From assembly GCA_000803105.1 (NCBI GenBank), contig JTDA01000011.1, forward strand, positions 62,001-126,000: a DNA stretch of 64,000 nucleotides. Reading direction: 5' to 3'. The notes beneath the pieces were generated by a model. That model did no database searches and was not told the origin of the DNA. It saw nothing but the letters and a program-made list of their open reading frames with translations. Position 1 is the first letter of the stretch; each line of letters begins with the position of its first letter. This DNA is from Coprobacter secundus (GTDB taxonomy: Bacteria > Bacteroidota > Bacteroidia > Bacteroidales > Coprobacteraceae). Made by a program: the position numbers and the translations under genes. Of this stretch, positions 35,464 through 45,600 are shown one piece after another.

Positions 35464-36483
35464 ATGCTTGATAAAATCAATCATCTTAAAGCAGAAATAG
35501 AGTCTCTGAAGGCTTCTAAAGCTGACGAGATAGAAACTCTGCGTATAAAATACCTGAGTAAAAAGGGCGAAATATCACAGCTTTTCAATGACTTCAGGAA
35601 TGTAGCGGCTGAGCATAAAAAGGAAGTAGGAAAGTTGTTGAATGAACTGAAAGAACAGGCTCTGACCAAAATAAATGACCTGAAAAATGAATTGGGCAGC
35701 GAAGAACAGGATGCTAATCTGATAGACCTAAGCCGTACATCGTATCCGATAGAGCTAGGTACACGCCATCCCATATCTCTCGTAAAGAATGAAATTTGCG
35801 AAATTTTCGGGAGATTAGGTTTCTCTATTGCCGAGGGTCCCGAAGTGGAAGATGACTGGCATGTATTCTCGGCACTGAATTTTGCCGAAGACCATCCTGC
35901 CCGCGATATGCAAGATACATTTTTCATACAGCGTAGCCCGGATGTACTGTTACGTACACACACCTCATCGGTACAAACCCGCATCATGGAGCACAATCAG
36001 CCTCCTATCCGCATCATTTGTCCGGGACGGGTTTATCGTAATGAAGCTATCTCGTATCGGGCACACTGCTTTTTCCATCAGGTAGAGGCTCTGTATGTAG
36101 ACAAAAATGTATCGTTTGCCGACTTGAAACAGGCTTTGTTGTTCTTTGCCAAAGAAATGTTCGGCCCGGAAACCAAGATACGGTTGCGCCCGTCTTATTT
36201 CCCATTTACCGAACCATCGGCAGAAATGGATATATCTTGCAACTTATGCGGGGGTAAAGGTTGTGCATTCTGTAAACATACCGGCTGGGTAGAGATTCTG
36301 GGTTGCGGTATGGTAGACCCGAATGTACTCGATGCCTGCGGAATAGACAGCAAAGTATATACCGGTTATGCCCTGGGTATGGGTATAGAACGTATAACGA
36401 ACTTGAAATATCAGGTAAAAGATTTGCGCATGTTCTCGGAAAATGACCAACGATTCTTACAGGAATTCGTGTCGGCTCATTGA
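35464..36483 (+). CDS. pheS: Phenylalanyl-tRNA synthetase alpha subunit
   Basis: The 339-residue product has an N-terminal coiled coil (1-90) that binds tRNA(Phe). The class II catalytic domain follows, with HPARDMQDTFF, LLRTHTSSVQ, motif 2 region FHQVEALYVD, FTEPSAEMD and motif 3 GYALGMGIERI. It charges tRNA(Phe) together with PheT, which is not in this window; separated pheS and pheT are usual in this phylum. A structured element (36515-36570) and then nth follow. Confidence 0.97.
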   Translation: MLDKINHLKAEIESLKASKADEIETLRIKYLSKKGEISQLFNDFRNVAAEHKKEVGKLLNELKEQALTKINDLKNELGSEEQDANLIDLSRTSYPIELGTRHPISLVKNEICEIFGRLGFSIAEGPEVEDDWHVFSALNFAEDHPARDMQDTFFIQRSPDVLLRTHTSSVQTRIMEHNQPPIRIICPGRVYRNEAISYRAHCFFHQVEALYVDKNVSFADLKQALLFFAKEMFGPETKIRLRPSYFPFTEPSAEMDISCNLCGGKGCAFCKHTGWVEILGCGMVDPNVLDACGIDSKVYTGYALGMGIERITNLKYQVKDLRMFSENDQRFLQEFVSAH

Positions 36484-36514
36484 GCATCGGTGTACAATCT
36501 AATCTAACTTTATA

Positions 36515-36570
36515 CAAAAGGCGCTGGGGACGAAGGGGGCATGAATACCCAGTCGGTACTGCGTCTTTTG
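36515..36570. other. Structured hairpin between pheS and nth
   Basis: CAAAAGGCGC (36515-36524) pairs with GCGTCTTTTG (36561-36570) with one G-U pair, and CTGGG/CCCAG can pair inside. It lacks a T-run, so it may be an attenuator, a processing site or a weak terminator. Confidence 0.45.
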
Positions 36571-36589
36571 CCGTCTAATTGTTATACTC

Positions 36590-37237
36590 ATGAGAATACA
36601 GGAAAGATATGACAAAGTTATAGAATGGTTCTCGACGAACGTTCCGATAGCCGAAACAGAGTTACAATATAAAGACCCGTTCCAGTTGCTTATAGCTGTC
36701 ATCTTGTCGGCTCAATGTACTGACAAAAGGGTAAACATGATAACTCCTCCCCTGTTCGAGGCTTTTCCTACTCCGGAGGCTCTTGCCGCCACGACTCCGG
36801 AAGTCGTATATGAATATATCAAAAGTGTCTCTTACCCCAACAACAAATCGAAACATCTGGTAGGAATGGCGAAAAAACTTCTCAGTGACTTCAACGGGGT
36901 CATCCCCTCGGATGTAGACGAACTGCAAAAGCTGCCTGGTGTCGGTCGCAAAACGGCTAACGTAATCGCTTCGGTGGTTTTCAAAAAAGAGGCTATGGCT
37001 GTAGATACTCATGTGTTCAGGGTATCGAACAGAATAGGTCTCACCAACCAATCAAAGACTCCTCTCGAAACGGAGAAAACTCTTGTCAAGCATATACCCG
37101 GCCACTTGCTGCCTATCGCCCACCACTGGCTAATCTTGCATGGACGTTATATCTGCGTAGCTCGCAAGCCTAAATGCCTCGAATGCGGAATACGGGAATA
37201 TTGCAAATATTTCAATGGACCGGACAAAAGCAAATAA
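36590..37237 (+). CDS. nth: Endonuclease III
   Basis: The 215-residue base-excision glycosylase/AP-lyase acts on oxidised pyrimidines. It has SAQCTDKRVN, the helix-hairpin-helix LPGVGRKTANVI with the catalytic Lys, VDTHVFRVSNRIG with the catalytic Asp, and a C-terminal [4Fe-4S] motif C-x6-C-x2-C-x5-C (CVARKPKCLECGIREYC). Its length is normal. The pentapeptide gene begins 4 bases after its stop, so they share a transcript. Confidence 0.97.
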   Translation: MRIQERYDKVIEWFSTNVPIAETELQYKDPFQLLIAVILSAQCTDKRVNMITPPLFEAFPTPEALAATTPEVVYEYIKSVSYPNNKSKHLVGMAKKLLSDFNGVIPSDVDELQKLPGVGRKTANVIASVVFKKEAMAVDTHVFRVSNRIGLTNQSKTPLETEKTLVKHIPGHLLPIAHHWLILHGRYICVARKPKCLECGIREYCKYFNGPDKSK

Positions 37238-37241
37238 ATAA

Positions 37242-37799
37242 ATGGACAACTTGACATTCGATAAATATACTTTTGCTACGGACGAGCTTTCGGGAAAAGA
37301 ATTTTCGGAATGCACTTTTTCCAATTGCAATTTTAGCGGAATGCGCCTTTCGGGAAGTGTATTTATGGAATGCCGTTTTGAAAATTGTAATCTGTCGCTT
37401 TGCCAAGTCGTGGGGACAGGATTCCAACAGGTTCACTTTTCAGATTGCAAATTATCCGGTGTGGACTTTACCGCCAGCAGGGATTTTCTTTTTTCGGTAC
37501 AATTCAACCGTTGCATTATCGAATATGTCCTATTTTCCCGTAAAAAGATGAAAAAGACACATTTCTCGGAATGCCGTATTTGCGAATGCGACTTTGCCGA
37601 CTGTGATCTCACCGAAGCGGTATTCTCTCATTGCGACCTGAGCCGAACGGCATTTTACCACACCACGCTGTCAAAAGCCGACATGAGAACAGCTTTTAAT
37701 TTCCATATCGACCCTGAAGAAAATAACCTGAAGCAAGCTCTGTTTTCTCCGGAAGGTGCCATTGCCCTTTTACAAAAATACAAATTGGTTATCGGCTGA
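37242..37799 (+). CDS. Pentapeptide-repeat protein (Qnr-like fold)
   Basis: In this 185-residue product most of residues 15-155 follow the A(D/N)LXX five-residue pattern (ECTFSNCNFSGMRLSGSVF, CDFADCDLTEAVFSHCDL), forming a right-handed quadrilateral beta-helix. The C-terminal helix ending (FNFHIDPEENNLKQALFS) matches the dimerisation tail of Qnr/McbG-type proteins, which mimic DNA and protect gyrase. Many chromosomal homologues have no known function. It directly follows nth, but a repair role is only a contextual guess. The product is cytoplasmic, with no signal peptide. Confidence 0.88.
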   Translation: MDNLTFDKYTFATDELSGKEFSECTFSNCNFSGMRLSGSVFMECRFENCNLSLCQVVGTGFQQVHFSDCKLSGVDFTASRDFLFSVQFNRCIIEYVLFSRKKMKKTHFSECRICECDFADCDLTEAVFSHCDLSRTAFYHTTLSKADMRTAFNFHIDPEENNLKQALFSPEGAIALLQKYKLVIG

Positions 37800-37815
37800 A
37801 CCGATTGCCGACCGG

Positions 37816-38301
37816 CTATACTCCGTCATGGGCTATCTCTCCCGAACGGGCATCGACGAATGCCATCAGCTCTTGAGGGGCTATCTTTATCTGCAATCCC
37901 CGGATACCGGCACTTATATATATGTAGTCGAAAAGCGATGCGCTGGCATCGATATATGTAGGGAAATGTTTTTTCATCCCTATCGGTGAACATCCTCCTC
38001 TTATATAACCGGTTATGGGCAACAGTTCTTTCATCGCTATCATCTCGGCACTTTTATTACCTGAAATTTTAGCCGCGGCTTTTAAATCGACCTCTTTATC
38101 ACCGGGTATCACACATACAAAAATGCCATTGCGATCGCCCCGTAGTACTAAAGTCTTGAACACTTGCCGTATATCTTCTCCCAACTGTTCGGCAACGTGC
38201 GTAGCTGCCAGATTGTTCTCATCCACTTCGTAAGGAATGAGCTCATAAGAGATTCCGGCTTTGTCCAATAATCGGGCGGCATTGGTCTTGTTTATCTTCA
38301 T
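37816..38301 (-). CDS. ybaK: YbaK/EbsC-family aminoacyl-tRNA deacylase (Cys-tRNA(Pro) deacylase)
   Basis: The product has about 161 residues from MKINKTNAARLLDKAG; MSMKIN at 38307 is an equally possible start. The family pattern is clear: ISYELIPYEVDENNLAATHVAEQLG, QVFKTLVLRGD, CVIPGDKEVDLKAAAK and GYIRGGCSPIGMKKHFPTYID with the active-site GG/SP motif. It hydrolyses mischarged Cys-tRNA(Pro). The frame extends upstream to 38403 only because it reads into a repeat copy. It is convergent with the pentapeptide gene. Confidence 0.94.
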   Translation of the reverse strand: MKINKTNAARLLDKAGISYELIPYEVDENNLAATHVAEQLGEDIRQVFKTLVLRGDRNGIFVCVIPGDKEVDLKAAAKISGNKSAEMIAMKELLPITGYIRGGCSPIGMKKHFPTYIDASASLFDYIYISAGIRGLQIKIAPQELMAFVDARSGEIAHDGV

Positions 38302-38321
38302 ACTCATCGTCTTTATCCTTA

Positions 38322-38500
38322 AAAGCTTGTTTAAATTCCACCACAAAAATAACCTATTCAGAACTTCTTTGTATCTTTTTCCGGTCCGGTTTCCCATTTT
38401 CATTCGTCAAGCTATCGGTTATCTTTCTCACAAAAACAAAAAGATATCCTCGAATAAAGATTTACAAAGCTGAACCAGCGAATTTTAAACCGCTCTAACA
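38322..38500 (+). repeat. MITE-like repeat copy
   Basis: The left end AAAAGCTTGTTTAAATTCC, the core CATTCGTCAAGCTATCGGTT, then AAAGATATCCTCGAATAAAG and the right end GCTGAACCAGCGAATTTTAA occur in the same order as at 23369 and 50319. It occupies the ybaK upstream region and probably supplies its leader. Confidence 0.6.
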
Positions 38501-38603
38501 ACAAGGCAAATTTAATGAATAATGCAATTATATTTACTTATAACTTGTTTTTTCTGCTTTTGCCCGTCAAACCACCTGCTATTATGGGTGTTGGAAAAGT
38601 ATT

Positions 38604-39293
38604 TCACCCGAGGAAATAATATTTAAGTGTTTTCAACTCTTTGTCCAGTTCAAATATTACAGGTTTCCCGACCGGTATCTCAACCTTGACAATTTCTTCC
38701 GGAGTGAGTTGCAAGAGATGCATTTCCAATGCACGCAAACTATTCCCATGGGCTACAATCAACACCGTTTTTCCTTGCTTGACAACAGGTGCAACATCGA
38801 GTTCCCAACAAGGCAATACTCGATTTACCGTATCTTGTAATGACTCTCCATGTGATAACAAAGAGGCATCTATACCTTCATAGCGTATATCATGTGCCGG
38901 GAAACGGGGGTCAAAGTCCGATATCTGAGGCGGTCTCGCATCATAGCTTCTGCGCCATATCATTACTTGCTCTTCACCGTATTTCTCGGTTGTCTCCGTT
39001 TTACTCAATCCTTGTAGTGCTCCGTAATGCCGTTCATTCAGTCTCCAGTTTTTTATCACCGGAACCCATAGCAACCCCATTTCTTCGGCTATTATATACT
39101 GAGTTTTTATGGCTCTCTGCAAATAGGAAGTATAACATGTATCGAACCGAAAGTGAAATGATTTCAAAAGGTCTCCGGCATGCCGTGCTTCTTCTTTTCC
39201 TTTTTCCGATAAATCCGGGTCGGACCAACCCGTAAAACGGTTCTCCTGCTCCCATATACTTTCACCATGCCTCAGTAGTATCAATTTATACAT
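38604..39293 (-). CDS. gpmA: 2,3-bisphosphoglycerate-dependent phosphoglycerate mutase
   Basis: The 229-residue glycolytic enzyme interconverts 3- and 2-phosphoglycerate. The phosphohistidine motif LRHGESIWEQENRFTGWSD is at residues 7-25. RHYGALQGLSKTET, YEGIDASLLSHGESLQDT and VAHGNSLRALEMHL with the second active-site His follow. It ends at the YYFLG tail, about 20 residues shorter than the E. coli protein, as in other short dPGMs. It is a single gene. Confidence 0.95.
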   Translation of the reverse strand: MYKLILLRHGESIWEQENRFTGWSDPDLSEKGKEEARHAGDLLKSFHFRFDTCYTSYLQRAIKTQYIIAEEMGLLWVPVIKNWRLNERHYGALQGLSKTETTEKYGEEQVMIWRRSYDARPPQISDFDPRFPAHDIRYEGIDASLLSHGESLQDTVNRVLPCWELDVAPVVKQGKTVLIVAHGNSLRALEMHLLQLTPEEIVKVEIPVGKPVIFELDKELKTLKYYFLG

Positions 39294-39790
39294 TTTATAG
39301 TGTATTATTGGTTTGTCTTTCGTTTACCAATAAACGCTTCGAATAGTAAAATCGTTCATCCGGTGACAAACTCTGTCTAAATTTTATTTTATGACACACC
39401 GACTATGCTTACCGGCAATCATCTATATATAAATCGACTATTCGCATTATTTACTTACAAAGGGGCTGAGAAATAAGTGGGGTTATCCAGTTTTCAACAA
39501 CTCTTTGCCGCTTTTTGCCTTTTGAAAGAAGAAAACATGAAATTACCCCTATATTAAAAGCAATAATTCCAAGTTTCTCGAATGATATTTTTTTGTAGGC
39601 TTACGAACCATGTAATAAAAAGCAAGAAGCGGGCTTTTGAGAACCTCTTGTCCAATGCAGTACGAATCCTGGGAATTTAGAGATTACGATGCTCATTAAG
39701 GTATTTGTTGGATTTCATCCGACGTTTTTGTGCCATGACATAGCTCGAACTAATCCGGCTCTGCCCGTTTGGCTGAATCAAAACGCTCTT
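39294..39790. other. Gene-free stretch between gpmA and the LytTR gene
   Basis: It contains a lone left-end sequence of the MITE-like repeat (TGTCTAAATTTT at 39374-39385). No gene was recognised; a GC shift toward the efflux operon begins at its right end. Confidence 0.5.
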
Positions 39791-40564
39791 TTAATATGAA
39801 GTACTACTTCCGGTCAGCCACTCCTTGAACTCTCCTACCCGGTTCTTGCTGACTACAATCTTCTCGGGCGTGGCAACCTGCAAATTGACAATCACACGTT
39901 TATTGAACCATAGACTGATATCTTTCACTGCTTCTCTGGCTACAAGGTACTGGCGATTGGCCCGAAAGAATCGCTTCGGCTCCAGACAATCAGCAAGTTC
40001 ATCCAAAGTCCGGTTGATAACATACTCCCCGCCTTGCATCGTGACTGCTTTCACAATACCATCTGCAATGTAGAAACAGCAAACGGTATTTACTGCGAGA
40101 GGCAGGAGCTTATCGCCCTTGACAGGCACCAATAAATGTGTCTTGTAATTCTCTTCCCGTTTTAAGGCACGCATCAATGTCCGGAGGTCCGGTTCGGCCG
40201 GACGAACAGTACGAAGTTGCTTCAGTTTGGCAAGCGCGGCACGCATCTCCTCCTCTCCGATAGGCTTGAGCAGGTAATCAATGCTGTTGACCTTGAAAGC
40301 CCGCAACGCATATTCATCATAAGCGGTAGTAAAGATAATGGGGCAAGTGATGTCTGTGTGTTCGAATATCTCGAATGCCGACCCGTCTGCCAAATGTATA
40401 TCCATGAAAACCAGTTCGGGCATAGGATGCGCACGGAACCAATCAATAGCGTCCTCCACACAGTCCAGCACATCAATCACTTCAATATCGGGGGCTACCA
40501 GTCCTAACACAGCTTTCACGTTGCGAACAGCCGCTTTTTCGTCTTCGATAATCAGAGTTTTCAT
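39791..40564 (-). CDS. LytTR-family response regulator
   Basis: The 257-residue product has a receiver domain (1-120) with IIEDE, the phosphoacceptor Asp in ELVFMDIHLADG, TTAYDEYALRAF and the conserved Lys in YLLKPI. The C-terminal LytTR DNA-binding domain (about 155-250) has FFRANRQYLV and RVIVNL. It lies 17 bases after the LytS-type kinase gene and is the last gene of the metal-efflux operon, so it probably responds to that kinase and may control the operon. LytTR systems are not the usual partner of metal RND pumps, which commonly have OmpR-type regulators. Confidence 0.94.
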   Translation of the reverse strand: MKTLIIEDEKAAVRNVKAVLGLVAPDIEVIDVLDCVEDAIDWFRAHPMPELVFMDIHLADGSAFEIFEHTDITCPIIFTTAYDEYALRAFKVNSIDYLLKPIGEEEMRAALAKLKQLRTVRPAEPDLRTLMRALKREENYKTHLLVPVKGDKLLPLAVNTVCCFYIADGIVKAVTMQGGEYVINRTLDELADCLEPKRFFRANRQYLVAREAVKDISLWFNKRVIVNLQVATPEKIVVSKNRVGEFKEWLTGSSTSY

Positions 40565-40581
40565 TGCAATCTATAAGTTTT

Positions 40582-41697
40582 TCAGGGTTTCATAAGAGGA
40601 ATACAAACGCGGAAACGGCCATCCGCCTCCGTTATCTTGATTTCTTTGCCCAATAACAGTTCGTAACGCTTGGCAAGGTTGACTAATCCTATGCCCGTTC
40701 CAGAAGAGACTGTGCGGCGGGGCTGCAAAACATTCTCCACAAAGAGAGAAAATGTACTGTCGGCAGGGCTTCTTATTATCCCGATTTCGATAACAAAAGG
40801 TTTCCGGCTGCTGATTTCGTTATGCTTTACAGCATTTTCCACCAATGTTTGTATGGAAAGTGGCGGCAGTACATAATCCAAACAGCGAGAATCTACCTCA
40901 ACTATGAAATGCAGGTTATCTTCATAACGCATCTTCATCAGGTAGATATATGCCTCTACGAAATCCATTTCTTCGCGGAGGGTGACGACATGCGTATCGT
41001 TCTCTTTCAAAGTGTAGCGCAGCACGTGAGAAAGTTGGCAGATATAATCCTGTGCCCGTTCAGGCCCCTCTCGTACCAACGACTGCAAGGTATTGAGCGA
41101 ATTGAACAGCATGTGAGGATTCAGCTGGTTCTTCAGTGCCTGGTATTGGTTGCGTACATTCTCAGCCTGCAACTCCCCGTTCTGCAACAACATGGCCTGC
41201 CACTGAGCGGTCAGGTAATAGATATAACAAGTGCCTGTGACAACAATACTCATCATAAAATCACGTACCGGATGCAAGTAATGGTGTACAGTAGCATCGA
41301 TAGCGGGAATGCTGAAATGATGGTGCAGGAAAACGAATGCTCCCCCTAATGCCTTGCTCAGCAACCATACAAGGATAAAAGAAAGTGCTACTTTCCACCA
41401 TGTCATGCGGGTATTCGGACGATTGAACTTGAAAAAGACAGTGTTCACGACAAAAAGTGCCAGAAGAGAAAGAAAGGCGTAGCCTACTTCAAAAAGCACA
41501 TCGGCCAATGACATATCCGGGAAAAGCGTACGTTGCTCCTGCGCATCTGAGAGCGATACCAATTCCGGGAAATGGATAAGAAAACTGACAGCTAGCGACA
41601 CTACCACCGTCAACTGGACGTATTTCCTGTTTGTCACGCACATAGTTGTCTTTATCTGGGTTCCGACATAGGAACAAAGGTACAAAATCCTTTTCAT
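40582..41697 (-). CDS. LytS-type sensor histidine kinase
   Basis: The 371-residue product has about four transmembrane helices (to ~165), then a His_kinase domain with the phosphoacceptor in YQALKNQLNPHMLFNSLNTL (His near residue 194). The ATPase domain has VENAVKHNE and GTGIGLVNLAKRYELLLG. Its ATG overlaps the stop of the upstream fusion-protein gene (ATGA), implying translational coupling. A later ATG at residue 19 (MCVTNRKY) is the alternative start. It probably senses a membrane or periplasmic signal, perhaps metal stress given its operon, and phosphorylates the adjacent LytTR regulator. Confidence 0.93.
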   Translation of the reverse strand: MKRILYLCSYVGTQIKTTMCVTNRKYVQLTVVVSLAVSFLIHFPELVSLSDAQEQRTLFPDMSLADVLFEVGYAFLSLLALFVVNTVFFKFNRPNTRMTWWKVALSFILVWLLSKALGGAFVFLHHHFSIPAIDATVHHYLHPVRDFMMSIVVTGTCYIYYLTAQWQAMLLQNGELQAENVRNQYQALKNQLNPHMLFNSLNTLQSLVREGPERAQDYICQLSHVLRYTLKENDTHVVTLREEMDFVEAYIYLMKMRYEDNLHFIVEVDSRCLDYVLPPLSIQTLVENAVKHNEISSRKPFVIEIGIIRSPADSTFSLFVENVLQPRRTVSSGTGIGLVNLAKRYELLLGKEIKITEADGRFRVCIPLMKP

Positions 41698-42599
41698 TCT
41701 CCTGTCATCCGAGCAGAAACATACATACCCGGACGGAAGAGCGGACTGGCATCTGCCACCTCGGCATAGAGCTCGATAGACCTATTGGTATTGTCCACCT
41801 GCTGCCCTATGGATACTATCCTTCCGTGAAAAACCGTATCCCCCAGTCCGTTAACACGGAACTGTATGGAACTACCGGTCTTCACTGCCTCCAAATCTTT
41901 CTCATAAGCAATCAGGCGTATCATAATCTTTCTTTTATCTATGATGTCACAAAGAGAAGTTCCGGCTTCAAGATACTTGCCAAGATTGGCTTGCACGTTG
42001 CAGACATAACCACTGATGGGCGCTATAACCTCCATATAAGGCGATATGCCATTGGCAACCAACTTTTCAGGGTCGATATCCAGCAAGCGGAGTTGAGCAT
42101 CGGCAGCTTGCAGGCGGCTCTTCATCGACAAATAATCGGCTTTGCTCTGCTGTAGCTTTTTCTGCGAGGCAGCCTCTTCCCGCGATAGATTCTGTTGCCG
42201 GCGATACTCAGCTTCTAAATATTCCAATTGCGCCCGGCTATCCAGATAGGTCTGCTGTAACATGATAAAATCCGGATTTTCTAAAATACCTATAAGCGTG
42301 CCTTTACGGACATAAGTACCGGGCAGTGGCAGAAGTTTACTTACCACTCCTCCCATTGTGAGTGTGACGGAGACAAAGTTCTGGGGAGGAATAACCAAAG
42401 TGCCATTGAATGATGCCGGATTGGCTTTGGCAGTGGCCCCAGTTGTCCCATCTACATGCAAAGAATCCTCAGGCCGAGCTGTTTCGACCATCGTGTCCAC
42501 AGAATGGACAGAAAGGCTTGTCGTGCCTTCATTCTGTTTATCGGAAGCGTTGCAAGATGCCAGTAACAGGGCTGCAACCGAGAAAATCATCTTTTTCAT
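41694..42599 (-). CDS. RND efflux periplasmic membrane-fusion lipoprotein (CzcB/CusB-like)
   Basis: The 301-residue product has a lipobox LLASC (Cys16), so it is an inner-membrane-anchored lipoprotein. The lipoyl/barrel-sandwich halves GGVVSKLLPLPGTYVRKGTLI and APISGYVCNVQANLGKYLEAG flank an alpha-hairpin (about 112-170, QLEYLEAEYRRQQNLSREE). A beta-barrel domain and GMYVSARM follow. It links the RND pump to the outer-membrane factor. It is rather short for the family and lacks the long C-terminal membrane-proximal extension and any His-rich metal-binding tail. It is encoded 17 bases after the pump gene and overlaps the kinase gene. Confidence 0.93.
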   Translation of the reverse strand: MKKMIFSVAALLLASCNASDKQNEGTTSLSVHSVDTMVETARPEDSLHVDGTTGATAKANPASFNGTLVIPPQNFVSVTLTMGGVVSKLLPLPGTYVRKGTLIGILENPDFIMLQQTYLDSRAQLEYLEAEYRRQQNLSREEAASQKKLQQSKADYLSMKSRLQAADAQLRLLDIDPEKLVANGISPYMEVIAPISGYVCNVQANLGKYLEAGTSLCDIIDKRKIMIRLIAYEKDLEAVKTGSSIQFRVNGLGDTVFHGRIVSIGQQVDNTNRSIELYAEVADASPLFRPGMYVSARMTGE

Positions 42600-42616
42600 T
42601 TCGATGCGTAATTTTT

Positions 42617-45600
42617 TTATTGGTGATACAATTCATATTCAAGTGCCGCAACGTTATATTGGTAGACGGTTTCGACATATCCTTTCCTGATTTCCAATGC
42701 GGCATTCATACTCTGGACATACTCGCTGATATCCGTTTCGCTCTCGCGAAATTGCAAGTCGGCGGTCTTCATCAGGTTATCTGCTTCGACCAATGCACTT
42801 GCTGTATAGTAACGTATGCTCTCACCATATCGCCGAAGGCTGGCACGCAGTTCCGACACTTTCAACTCCAGATTGCGACGGTCAGCCTCAGCTTGCATCT
42901 GTGCTTTGTCCATTTCGAACCTTGCCTGGCGGACTTTGCTACGTTGCGGCAGAAACCACACGGGAAAAGAGACGCCCACCATCCAGGAATCCAATCCCTT
43001 ATCGGGCAAAATATTTTGTCTTACATATCCTACGGACAGTTCCGGGAAAAAACGGCTGCGCTCCACATTCAACATCGCCCTCTTTTCCTCGGTCTGACTT
43101 TGGATATAGTTCAAGTGAGCTTCGGATAGCGAACACGTATCCAAATCAACCGGATAAAGCTGAAGCTCCATATCGGCTGGCACAAGCGGCATATCGGCAT
43201 AGCAGATCCATTGAAAACGAGAAGCGGCCAATTTGAGCTCCTCTTCCGCCTGAAAGAGCTTGTTGCGCATATCAGAGGCAACAGTAGCGGACATACTCTT
43301 TTCGAGCCGGGTGATTTCGCCCTGTTTATAACGCAATTCTCCCGCCCTTTGCAATCTGTCTGCCAGACGACTTTGTTCACTGTACATATCCTTCAAATTC
43401 CAAGCATACAGGTAATAGGCCCACGCACGCTTCACCTCTGCTTTCACTTCTTTCTCCACCATCTGCTTGTAGAATGAGCCAGTGGCCACCTGCTTGTTGA
43501 CAAGGACATTCTTGTAGAAAGGCACGAGCAGCGAACCGAGCGGTTGCGAGACAGCAGTCTCCTTGTCTTTTCGCTCAACCCCGTTCAGTTGTCCCCAAGA
43601 ATAGGAAAACTCAGTAGCGCCCAATTCCATCACTTCACCCCGAACGGCCCGAAGGCGTTTGATGTCGCTGTCAGCGATGCGCAAACGTGGGTTGTTTTGC
43701 AAAGCCATTTCCAATGCTTGTTTCAAAGTGACGGTTCTTGCCGTACCTTCTTGTGCCTGAACAGGCAATGTGACCGCGGTCAACAACAACAGATAGCTGC
43801 CGAAACCGAACCACTTTCTCATTTTGCTATATCGTAACATAACTGTAGAATTTACTATGTGATAAAATACCGGAATAATGAGCAACGTCAGTGTAGTAGA
43901 GACAATAAGCCCGCCAATTACTACTGTAGCCAATGGCCTCTGCACCTCGGCTCCGGCAGAAGTGGCTATAGCCATCGGCACAAACCCAAGTGAGGCAACC
44001 AGCCCTGTAAGGAATACCGGACGAAGCAAGTGCGGGCAGCTCTTGCGGATTATACGCGAGGTACACAGCGGGTAATGGGTGCTCTTACGGACTTCCTTGA
44101 AATGGTTTATCATCAGGATGCCGTTGAGTACCGCCACACCGAAAAGCGCAATGAACCCTACACCGGCCGATATACTGAACGGCAACCCGCGTAACCAAAG
44201 AGCCACAATGCCTCCGATAAGCGACAAAGGTACCGTACTGAACACTATCAGCGTATAGGTAACAGACTTGAAAGCGAAGAAAAGTAACAACAAGATGAGC
44301 ATCAAGGCAATCGGAATAACTACGAGCAGTGTATCAATGGCGTTTTGCAGATTTTCAAATTGTCCGCCATAAGAAAAGTAGTAACCGGGCTTCAGCTTGA
44401 TATTTTTTTCCAACGTTGCCTGTATGCCCTGCACTACCTGCTGTATGTCAGCATCACGCACGTTCACTCCGATAACGATACGCCGTTTCGTAGCATCACG
44501 GTTTATCTGCAAAGGGCCGTTGACCAAATCGATGGTTGCCACTTCACTCATCGGTATCTGTATGCCTTCAGCAGTGCGCACAAAGAGCTTATCCAAGTTC
44601 AGGTCTTTCACTTTGTCATAATCCAAGCGGAGTACAAGGTCAAAACGACGTTCGTTTTCGAATACCACACCGGCGGCTTCACCTGCATAGGCTGTGCGCA
44701 CGATAGTATTCAGTTCCTCGATGTTGATGCCATAACGGGCTATTTTTGCCCGGTTATAATTTACCACTAATTGCGGAAGCCCCATCGCCTGCTCTACGAT
44801 AACGTCAGAGGCTCCCGGAATCTTTTCAATGTAAGCGGCTGCCTCCTTTGCTTTATCATAAAGTTCCGCCATGTCCTCGCCATAAAGCTTGACAGCGATG
44901 TCGGCTTTGGCTCCCGTCATCAGCTCATTGAAACGAAGCTGGATGGGCTGGGAAAAGTTAAACTCGGCACGGCCAGCCAATGGTTCTAAAGCAGCTTTCA
45001 TCTTTTCCACCATCTCTGCACGGTCGGAGGCACTGGTCCACTCCTTGAAAGGCTTCATCACAATCATCACGTCGGCATCTTCTACCGCCATCGGGTCAGT
45101 AGGAACTTCTGCTGTACCGATTTTGGCTACTACATGCTTTATCTCAGGAAAGCGTTCTTTCAAAATCTTCTCCGCCTGGCAGGATACTTCTATGCTTTCG
45201 GTCAGCGAACTGCCTGCAGGGAGCGTCATCTGCATGGCAAAGTCGCCTTCGTCAAGCGTAGGAATAAACTCCGCCCCTAATTTTGTAAATAAGGCCATGC
45301 TGCCTGCCAAAGCCAAAAATGCAATGAAAACCGTCAGACGGACATGGTGCATACAGACTGCCAGAATCTTCATATAGACAAGGTTCAACTTATCAAAGAA
45401 ACGGTCGGCAAACACTCGTTTTCCTTTTACCTCCCGTTTCAGGAAGAGGGAAGCCATCATCGGGACATAGGTAAGCGACAGCAACAAGGCTCCGATGATG
45501 CAGAACACCAATGTCTTTGCCATCGGTGTGAAGTATTTCCCTTCGATGCCCGTCAGCGTCAGGATAGGGAAAAACACAATCAAGATAATCAGTACGGCAA

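Noticed and set aside
36515..36570. tRNA gene between pheS and nth
   Set aside because: The region folds as a long hairpin and lacks a cloverleaf, a TTCGA-type loop and an acceptor end.
39600..39780. Possible insertion-sequence remnant before the LytTR gene
   Set aside because: Basic peptides appear on the reverse strand, but frames are broken, and no inverted ends or transposase motif could be identified.
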